Part shown: one piece after another, positions 7,238 through 13,449 of the stretch
How positions within the stretch are numbered: the stretch's first letter is position 1
How the letters are laid out: each line of letters starts with the position of its first letter
Origin: an uncultured Desulfovibrio sp.
Lineage (GTDB): Bacteria > Desulfobacterota > Desulfovibrionia > Desulfovibrionales > Desulfovibrionaceae
Direction of reading: 5' to 3'
NCBI GenBank assembly: GCA_947177085.1
Contig: CAMWTD010000021.1
Location: 1 to 17,373, forward strand
DNA length: 17,373 nt
Notes under the pieces: model-generated
The model's input: the letters and a program-made list of their open reading frames with translations, nothing else
Told to the model about the DNA's origin: nothing
The model's database searches: none
Translations under genes and position numbers: made by a program

Positions 7238-8671
7238 TCAAAACACTAGCCTGCCCCAGGCGAGGCCGGCAAAGGCGATGATGACGCACTGGACCACAAA
7301 GGTTTTCAGGCCCAAGCCGCATTGTTGCCTGAACGTCACAAACTCCTTCTGGGAAAACAGCACGGCGCTCAGAGGCGACGCCGCCGGGAAGAAGATGGCG
7401 ATGCAGGAGGCGGCGATGATGAGGCTCGTGATGATTTGCGGGTTGAGGTTCAGCATGGGCGTCAACATGCAGGCGATGGGCACGAACACGCCGCAAACCA
7501 CCGTATTGTTGGAAAAGTTGGTGATAAAGGCCCCGGTGGTGACAATAGTCAGCACGAGCAGCCAGGAGGGGATTTCCTGCAAAAAGGCCGTGGTACCGCT
7601 CATGAGCAGGGCCTTGATGCCCGCCTGGTCGGAAGCCAGCGCCGACGCCACAGGCACCAGAAAGGCGAGCATGAAGAGAACATCCCAGGAAAAATAGCTG
7701 GAAGTCTTTTTCAGGTCCATGAGCGGCTCGCCATCCACGCGCACCATCAGGAGTACGGCCACGATGGTCAGGCCCAGGCCGCCTATGCCCATCTGGCGGA
7801 CGGTGTCACTCACGATATTGCCCGCGGGCAGGATGTTGGGCAGCAAAAGCAGCAGCAGGGCCACGATGACCGCAAGCAGGGAAATCTTCTTGCGCGTGGT
7901 CATTTCCACCTTTTGCGAGGGGTCGATGGCATAGGACTGGAGGCAGCCGAGATCGCAGCGGAAAAGGTACTTGGCGGAGAGCACATAGGTGGCAATGAGG
8001 AAGATGCAGAAGGGGAAGATGAACACCGTGAAGGCGGCGAAGTTCATGGGCGTCCCCGTGGCGGCCTCATAGGCGCCGATGCCCACGATGGCCGTGGTCT
8101 TGAACGGCAGCGCGATGTCGCCGAGGGCGAAGGCATAGGCCATGCCCACGAAGAAGCAGGGCACCGCCGATGAATAGGGCTGGATGCCGGTTTTCTTCAT
8201 CATGTTGCGGAAGAGTTCCAGAAAGATGATGAGCACGGCAAGGCAGTGCGAAAGGATGCTCGCGAAAAAGCCCGCGAGCAGGAAGAGGAACAGGATGAGG
8301 AAGGGCTTTCCCTGCGCGCATTTCAGCCCCAGCAGGCTGTGGAGGATCATGTCTGTGAGCTCGGCCTGCTGCACGAAGGCGGAGATGAGCAGCAGGCACA
8401 AGATCATGGTGATCATCTGCGAGCCCAGGGCCAGGGCCAGCAGGTCGCTCATGGTGTAAAAGTCGGTCATGCCGAGGGCGACCACGCCCAAAAGCGAGGG
8501 CCAGCCGATGCCGATGGTCACCCAGCCGAAGATGGTGCCCGCAAACACGCCGATGACCTGCATCCCCTGCTGCGTCAGGCCCCCCACGGCGGGCAGCTTG
8601 CCGAACACGACGAGGAGGAAGAGCACGATGCAGGTGTTGATGAAGAAGGAAAGCCTCGTTTTGTCCGCCAT
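7238..8671 (-). CDS. SLC13/DASS-type anion permease (paralog 2)
   Basis: A 477-residue inner-membrane permease with about twelve hydrophobic segments, closely related to the permease at 4836-6266. Shared elements include MQVIGVFAGTIFGW, IGIGWPSLLGVVALGMTD, AFVQQAELTDMILHSLLG, GKPFLILFLFLLAGFFASIL and ALPFKTTAIVGIGAYEAATG. The second re-entrant motif reads ITNFSNNTVVCGVFVP, nearer to the SLC13 SNT consensus than in its sibling, while the first is LSHCLAVLIIF. Start ATG at 8671 is preceded by AGGAG at eight bases. It follows the second MBL hydrolase by 42 bases and is separated from the next MBL gene by a long palindrome. It presumably imports an organic anion; the presence of a close sibling implies related but distinct substrates, or a recent duplication. 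Confidence 0.82.
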   Translation of the reverse strand: MADKTRLSFFINTCIVLFLLVVFGKLPAVGGLTQQGMQVIGVFAGTIFGWVTIGIGWPSLLGVVALGMTDFYTMSDLLALALGSQMITMILCLLLISAFVQQAELTDMILHSLLGLKCAQGKPFLILFLFLLAGFFASILSHCLAVLIIFLELFRNMMKKTGIQPYSSAVPCFFVGMAYAFALGDIALPFKTTAIVGIGAYEAATGTPMNFAAFTVFIFPFCIFLIATYVLSAKYLFRCDLGCLQSYAIDPSQKVEMTTRKKISLLAVIVALLLLLLPNILPAGNIVSDTVRQMGIGGLGLTIVAVLLMVRVDGEPLMDLKKTSSYFSWDVLFMLAFLVPVASALASDQAGIKALLMSGTTAFLQEIPSWLLVLTIVTTGAFITNFSNNTVVCGVFVPIACMLTPMLNLNPQIITSLIIAASCIAIFFPAASPLSAVLFSQKEFVTFRQQCGLGLKTFVVQCVIIAFAGLAWGRLVF

Positions 8672-8713
8672 TTCCGGCTCCTGGGGCTGTAATTTTGTCG
8701 GCAGGAAGCGGCC

Positions 8714-9481
8714 TCAGCCAATCACGGGATAGGTGTCCAGCACCCAGCGGTCGTGACTGGGCAGGATGACGGCGCCTTCCTTCTCCAGTTTTTCCAGCTT
8801 GGCGAAGGAGTCGAAGTAGCGCCTGATGTCGTTGTAGATGCCGCCGGGCATCCGCTGCTCCCAGTTGGCGCGGATATTGATCATATCGCCCGCGATGACG
8901 AAGCGGCCGTCCTTGGTGTCCACCACCACGCCCTGCGAGCCGTTGGAGTGGCCGGGCAGGTGCACCACGGAAAGGCCGGGCTCGATCTCCACATCGCCGT
9001 CCACAAGTTTGTACTGATGGTAGCACTGGAGATAGTAGGGCACCTGATCTTTGGCGTCCGCCTCATAGTATTTGCGGTCCGTGGGATAGGGGTCGAGCGC
9101 GAAATGCAGTTCCTCCCGCTGCACATAGACGGGCAGGTCGCGCGGCAGGTCGAGAATGGCCTGGGCGTGGTCCCAGTGGAGGTGGGTGATGATGATGGCG
9201 TCGAGCTGTTCGGGCTTCACGCCATGCCGCGCCAGCATCTCGATGACATGCTTGCCCTCGTCGCGCCGGATGGGATTGTGCAGGCGCGAATTGCGCTCCA
9301 GATTGTCGTCGCCGCCGGTATCGACCAGAATCTTGCGGCCCCGCTCCTCATCCTCGAGCAGCCAGGCGAAGTGATAGAGCTGGGTGAGCTCGCCGGGATT
9401 GGACTTGACGCCGTGCTTCATGATGACGCTGCTCATGATGGTATCCAGCGTGCCGACATGCAGGGGGGTGATCTTCCACAT
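8714..9481 (-). CDS. Metallo-beta-lactamase-fold hydrolase, AHL-lactonase-like (paralog 2)
   Basis: A 255-residue soluble hydrolase, paralog of the one at 6314-7114. Metal ligands: H100, H102, D104 and H105 (ITHLHWDH), H178 (LPGHSNGSQ), D199 (AGDM) and H243 (PSHDR), a complete dinuclear site. Start ATG at 9481 follows AAGGAG; the frame continues upstream into the preceding permease gene with no better start. The loop after the first strand (VIMKHGVKSNPGELTQL) differs strongly from its paralog (GMLDTGKPTDATERMDI), so substrate pockets may differ. It lies 17 bases after the preceding permease and 42 before the next. A lactone, ester or thioester hydrolase role is inferred from the family; the substrate is unknown. 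Confidence 0.88.
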   Translation of the reverse strand: MWKITPLHVGTLDTIMSSVIMKHGVKSNPGELTQLYHFAWLLEDEERGRKILVDTGGDDNLERNSRLHNPIRRDEGKHVIEMLARHGVKPEQLDAIIITHLHWDHAQAILDLPRDLPVYVQREELHFALDPYPTDRKYYEADAKDQVPYYLQCYHQYKLVDGDVEIEPGLSVVHLPGHSNGSQGVVVDTKDGRFVIAGDMINIRANWEQRMPGGIYNDIRRYFDSFAKLEKLEKEGAVILPSHDRWVLDTYPVIG

Positions 9482-9498
9482 TGTGTTCTCCTTGCGGT

Positions 9499-10905
9499 TT
9501 AGATGAAGCCGAGCAGGCGGCCGAAGGTCGCCATGGAGAGGAGGATGAGGCCCGTCTCGCCAAGGGCGATAAGGGCGCCGCTCTTCCAGGCGCTTTGCAC
9601 ATCCAGCAGGCCGGATGCGTTGATGATGGGGTAGAAACAGACGGCAGGCGACAGGATGGGCGCGGCCTGCGCCAGCGCCACCACGAGCAGGATGCCCGTA
9701 GGGTCGATGCCCTTCATCTGCGCCACGGCCAGGAAGGCCGGGGCCATGGTCGCCACCGCCCCGGCCCCTGCGGGGATGGGGAACTGCGAAAGGATCATGA
9801 TGAGGCAGATGCAGAGCAGGAGCAGGAAGATGGGCAGCCCCACGAGGGAAATGAGGTATTCCTGCGCGAACCAGCCGATGACGCCCGTGGTGGTCAGCAT
9901 GGCCCCGAAGGAGGTGGCGCCGCCCACCAGCATGACCGCGTCCCAGTTCATTTCCGCGCTGTCGCGCTTCCAGCTGAAAATGTCGATGCCAGGCAGCGCC
10001 AGCACAGCCACGCAAATCATGGATGACACGGCCACGGGGATGCCGTTGATCTTGTCCGTGAACCACAAAAGCAGCGTGATGGCGAACACGACGAGGAATA
10101 TCTTTTCCTTGAGCGTAAGCGCGCCGAGGCTGGCGCGCTCCCTGCGCAGCTCTTCCAGGCCTTCAAGGCTTTTGATTTCGCTCGGCAGGGTGATGAGCAG
10201 GCAAATCCAGATGACGGGGATGAGGCAGATGACCACGGGCATCCCCACCAGCGCCCAGTCCATGAAGGAGATGGTGAGCCCGGTGCTGTCCTGCAAAATC
10301 TGGATGGAAGTGGGATTGGCCGCGGAGCCCGCTGGTGTGCCCATGCCGCCCAGAAAGCAGCCCGAGCCGATGCCGAGCAAGAGCGAGCGAGCGAAATTGC
10401 TGCCCTTCACGTTGCAGCCGTTGGTTTCGATGATTTGCTGGCAGATGGGGTAGAGCATACAGAGCACCGGAATGTCCGCCATGACGGAGGAACAGAGCAC
10501 GGCCGTGGCGATGAAGAGCAGGAGCAGTTTTTTGGGGCTGCCCCCTGATTTTGCGACCACGAAGAGGGCGATGCGCCGGGTGAGCCCCGATTTCTCAAAG
10601 GCGAGCGCGATGCAGACCATGGCGAACACGAAGATGAAGGCTGGCCCCATGAAGCTCGCCATGGCGTCCCGGAGGTTGAAGATGCCCGCGGGCACGCCGA
10701 GGAGCACGAAAAGCGGCACGGAGATGGAAATGGAAATGGGCTGGATGCTGAAGGCCACGATGCCCGCGGCCACCAGCGCGAAGGCCCGCTGGCCCAGGGC
10801 GGTGAGCCCCTCGGGCGTGGGCAGGATGACGATGAAAAGAAAAACCAGCGCGGGAATCAGGGCCTTGGTCAGGCTTTTTTGGTTGGTTCTGCTCAGGACG
10901 GACAT
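9499..10905 (-). CDS. SLC13/DASS family permease, second type
   Basis: A 468-residue inner-membrane anion permease with about twelve hydrophobic segments. It belongs to the SLC13/DASS superfamily but is not close to the other three permeases here. Signs of the family are GGMGTPAGSAANPTSIQIL near residues 182-200 (equivalent of the G-T-P-x-N element after the first re-entrant hairpin), ALPGIDIFSWKRD followed by MNWDAVMLVGGA (the D-W-x-x-x-x-L-x-G-G block), and SQFPIPAGAGAVATMAPAF at the second hairpin. Start ATG at 10905 follows GGAGGG. It sits between another permease (gap of about 105 bases) and the MBL hydrolase (17 bases). Substrates are probably di- or tricarboxylates or sulfonates; this cannot be narrowed from sequence. 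Confidence 0.85.
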   Translation of the reverse strand: MSVLSRTNQKSLTKALIPALVFLFIVILPTPEGLTALGQRAFALVAAGIVAFSIQPISISISVPLFVLLGVPAGIFNLRDAMASFMGPAFIFVFAMVCIALAFEKSGLTRRIALFVVAKSGGSPKKLLLLFIATAVLCSSVMADIPVLCMLYPICQQIIETNGCNVKGSNFARSLLLGIGSGCFLGGMGTPAGSAANPTSIQILQDSTGLTISFMDWALVGMPVVICLIPVIWICLLITLPSEIKSLEGLEELRRERASLGALTLKEKIFLVVFAITLLLWFTDKINGIPVAVSSMICVAVLALPGIDIFSWKRDSAEMNWDAVMLVGGATSFGAMLTTTGVIGWFAQEYLISLVGLPIFLLLLCICLIMILSQFPIPAGAGAVATMAPAFLAVAQMKGIDPTGILLVVALAQAAPILSPAVCFYPIINASGLLDVQSAWKSGALIALGETGLILLSMATFGRLLGFI

Positions 10906-10955
10906 ATGCCCTCCGATAGAGCGGCTCCCTAGAGGAAAGCCCTACTGATTTGCGA

Positions 10956-10996
10956 TGAGTTTTTATCTGTGGACAGATCTGCCTGCTTGAAACTCA
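10956..10996. other. Nested inverted repeats in an intra-operon gap
   Basis: An outer inverted pair TGAGTTT (10956-10962) and AAACTCA (10990-10996) encloses an inner hairpin ATCTGT-GG-ACAGAT (10965-10978). It occupies the 105-base gap between two permease genes. There is no adjoining U-tract on either strand that would make it a standard terminator. It may be an RNA-processing or stability stem, an operator, or chance. Confidence 0.4.
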
Positions 10997-11010
10997 CCAA
11001 GGCTCCGCTG

Positions 11011-12504
11011 CTAATGGAAAAGCGCATATCCGCCGGGGATATACACAAAGAGCGTGAACAGCATGGCGACAACGTAGAGTGAAATCAGTATCTTGTAGCA
11101 CGCGCCCTTTGAAACCCACTTGTTGAGGAAGATGAGCACCGCAGCCCCCGAGGATGCCGGCGTCGCAACGGCGAAGGAGTAGGAGAAAATCAGGAAGATG
11201 CACAGGAGCGCCGGGTCAAGCCCCATCATGAGCGAGAACTTGACCATGATGGGAGTGAAAATGGCGGCGATAACGAGGTTGTGCATCACCTGGGTGAGCA
11301 GGGAGAGGAAGAGGACGGAAGCAATGAGGAACGCGAGCGGGTGGAGGTTTTGCAGCACAGGCGTGGCGTACTCCACAATCATGGCTGTAACGCCCACATT
11401 CTTGTCTTCCAGCGCCGCGCACACGGAGAAGCTGCACGCGGTCATGATGATGACGTCCCACCCCAGGTTGCCGCTATTGGCCGTCTTGGAAAAAGGCATC
11501 AGGGATTCGCCACGGTAATGGATGATGCCGAGGAGCGTGATGACGAGCAGCAGGGTGCCGTTCATCCCGAGGCCCTTGAAAAATTTGGTGATCGCCCAGT
11601 CCTGCGGCAGGATAAAGGGGATGCACATGAAAAGGATGAAGGCCAGCACCGCCACCAGGGAAGAAACTTCCTTGAAGCTCATGGGGACGGCGTTCATTTT
11701 CTGGAAGCGCGACGTGTCGATGTTCTTGAGCCGGCTCACGTCCGCCTTGAAGACAAAGCGCATCATGGCAAGGTATATGAGGATGACGCTGTAGGAGAGC
11801 GGGATCATCAACACGATGTAGTTGACGAAATTTAAGGTGTATTGGCCGCCGGTGGTCGTATCCAGCAGGCCCAGAGCCACGGCGGCCGCCGACTTGATGG
11901 GGAAGGCGATGAGCCCGAGGATGGAGGCCACAAAGATGCCGATGATCATGAGCTCCGGGAACTTCTCGCCCTGTTTGTAGCCCACTTCCGCGCACACCGC
12001 GTAGGTGATGGTCCAGGGGATGATCATGGCAGGGTAGGAGTAGGTCACGATGCCCATCACGTAGGCAGCCGTGAAAAAGATGAGGAGAATGGTCCACGGC
12101 CGGCCGACAATGAACTTGCGGCTCAGGAACCAGTAGGCGATGCGGTTGCAGAGGCCCATCTTCTCCAGATAGATGACAAAGACCAGGATCATGGTCACGA
12201 AAACCGTGATGCTGTTGCCAAAGCCCGTGGCGACGATTTTGCCGAGCGGAGCATAGCCGGTCATCCACAGGGCGATGAGCGCGAGGATGCTGGGCCACAC
12301 ATAGCCGATGCCCATCCACGCAATGAGCATCCCCAAAAAGATGCCGATGACCTGCATGCCCAGCTTGCCGAGCGGCGGGATGGGCGCAAGGTAGCCGAAG
12401 CCGAACATGAGGAAGAGGACGACGGCGACCTTGACGCAGTACCAGACATCCAGCCTGGTGGGCTCCGTGCTATCCTGGGGGGCGAGTGTGGCGTCGGATG
12501 ACAT
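11011..12504 (-). CDS. SLC13/DASS-type anion permease (paralog 3, divergent)
   Basis: A 497-residue inner-membrane permease with a 20-residue soluble N-terminus before the first helix. It shares LFLMFGFGYLAPIPPLGKLG, MQVIGIFLGMLIAW and WPSILALIALWMTGY with the permeases at 4836 and 7238, so it is the third member of that group, but the body is more diverged. The re-entrant segments read VTYSYPAMIIPW and LTQVMHNLVIAAIFTPI, far from the SNT consensus. Start ATG at 12504 is preceded by GGAG. It lies only 35 bases after the activase gene, making it the transporter most tightly linked to the GRE and the best candidate for importing the GRE substrate. The superfamily call rests on its clear relation to its siblings. 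Confidence 0.8.
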   Translation of the reverse strand: MSSDATLAPQDSTEPTRLDVWYCVKVAVVLFLMFGFGYLAPIPPLGKLGMQVIGIFLGMLIAWMGIGYVWPSILALIALWMTGYAPLGKIVATGFGNSITVFVTMILVFVIYLEKMGLCNRIAYWFLSRKFIVGRPWTILLIFFTAAYVMGIVTYSYPAMIIPWTITYAVCAEVGYKQGEKFPELMIIGIFVASILGLIAFPIKSAAAVALGLLDTTTGGQYTLNFVNYIVLMIPLSYSVILIYLAMMRFVFKADVSRLKNIDTSRFQKMNAVPMSFKEVSSLVAVLAFILFMCIPFILPQDWAITKFFKGLGMNGTLLLVITLLGIIHYRGESLMPFSKTANSGNLGWDVIIMTACSFSVCAALEDKNVGVTAMIVEYATPVLQNLHPLAFLIASVLFLSLLTQVMHNLVIAAIFTPIMVKFSLMMGLDPALLCIFLIFSYSFAVATPASSGAAVLIFLNKWVSKGACYKILISLYVVAMLFTLFVYIPGGYALFH

Positions 12505-12539
12505 GGGGGCTCCGTGTTCGCTTGTTTGTTGTGGCCGGG

Positions 12540-13445
12540 CTAGACGAGCCCGATGCGCTCGCGCAAGAGGGCGTTCGTTTTCGCAACGCTTTCCTTGTCC
12601 ATGTTGGGCATGTCCTTGAACTGATAGTCGATGCCCAGTTGGTGGTACTTGGGCTGGGCGAAGCCGTGGAAGGGCAGAAGCTCGTAATCGTCCAGCCCGG
12701 GCACGGTTTTCAGGAAGTCGGCAATGGCCCCGAGTTCGGCCTCATTGTCGTTGACGCCGGGGATGACCGGCGTGCGCGCGATGAGCTGAACTTCCGGGAA
12801 TTCCTTCTTGAGGCGCTGGAAGTTCGCCTTGATGAGGCTGTTGTCCACGCCGGTGTGGCGCTTGTGGGCAACAGGGTCGGCGAGCTTCATGTCCGCATAG
12901 ATGAGCGAGCAGTGGGCGGCCACTTTCGCCACCTTGTTGAAGGAAGCGCAGAGCGTGGTCTCGATGGCCGTGTGGATGCCGTAGCGCCGGAATTTTGCGA
13001 GAAGCTCGCCCACAAAGTCGGCCTGCATCAAGGGCTCCCCGCCGCTCACGGTGACGCCGCCGTCCACGCGCCAGGCCTGCGGCTTGTTGCGGATGCGGCC
13101 GTAGAGCTCGTCCACGGTCACGTCCTCGCCATAGACGTGCATGGCCTTGGCGTAGCAGCGCTTCACGCAGGCGAGGCACTTGGCGCATTTCTCGGGCGCG
13201 CGGACGATGGCGCCGTTCTCCGCGCGCCCGAGGGCTCCGTGTTCGCAGGTCTTGAGGCAAACTCCGCAGCCGACGCACTTCTTTTCCCGCCAGCCCAGTT
13301 GCAGTCCGTGCCGCTGGGACTCGGGATTGGAGCACCAGGTGCACCTGAGCGGGCAGCCCTTCATGAAGATGGTGTCCCGCACGCCCGGGCCGTCATGCAC
13401 CGAGAACGTCTGGATATTGAAGATGCGTCCTGTGAGCTTGCCCAT
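12540..13445 (-). CDS. Glycyl radical enzyme activase (radical SAM)
   Basis: A 301-residue activating enzyme that uses S-adenosylmethionine and a [4Fe-4S] cluster to abstract hydrogen from the GRE glycine. The radical SAM motif is C31-x3-C35-x2-C38 (GCPLRCTWCSNPE). Two extra ferredoxin-like clusters follow: C57/C60/C63/C67 and C87/C90/C93/C97, typical of activases for non-PFL GREs. SGGEP at 134-138 and ARTPVIPGVNDNE near 223-235 are standard. Start ATG at 13445 lies four bases after the GRE stop codon, so translation is probably coupled; the ribosome site is weak. The frame is open further upstream, but that stretch overlaps the GRE in another frame and is not used. Its neighbour fixes its role as the dedicated activase of that enzyme. 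Confidence 0.95.
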   Translation of the reverse strand: MGKLTGRIFNIQTFSVHDGPGVRDTIFMKGCPLRCTWCSNPESQRHGLQLGWREKKCVGCGVCLKTCEHGALGRAENGAIVRAPEKCAKCLACVKRCYAKAMHVYGEDVTVDELYGRIRNKPQAWRVDGGVTVSGGEPLMQADFVGELLAKFRRYGIHTAIETTLCASFNKVAKVAAHCSLIYADMKLADPVAHKRHTGVDNSLIKANFQRLKKEFPEVQLIARTPVIPGVNDNEAELGAIADFLKTVPGLDDYELLPFHGFAQPKYHQLGIDYQFKDMPNMDKESVAKTNALLRERIGLV

Positions 13446-13449
13446 GATG

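Noticed and set aside
6314..9481. Quorum-quenching island
   Set aside because: Only the hydrolase family suggests it; there are no signalling genes and both hydrolases are embedded in a transport and catabolism operon.
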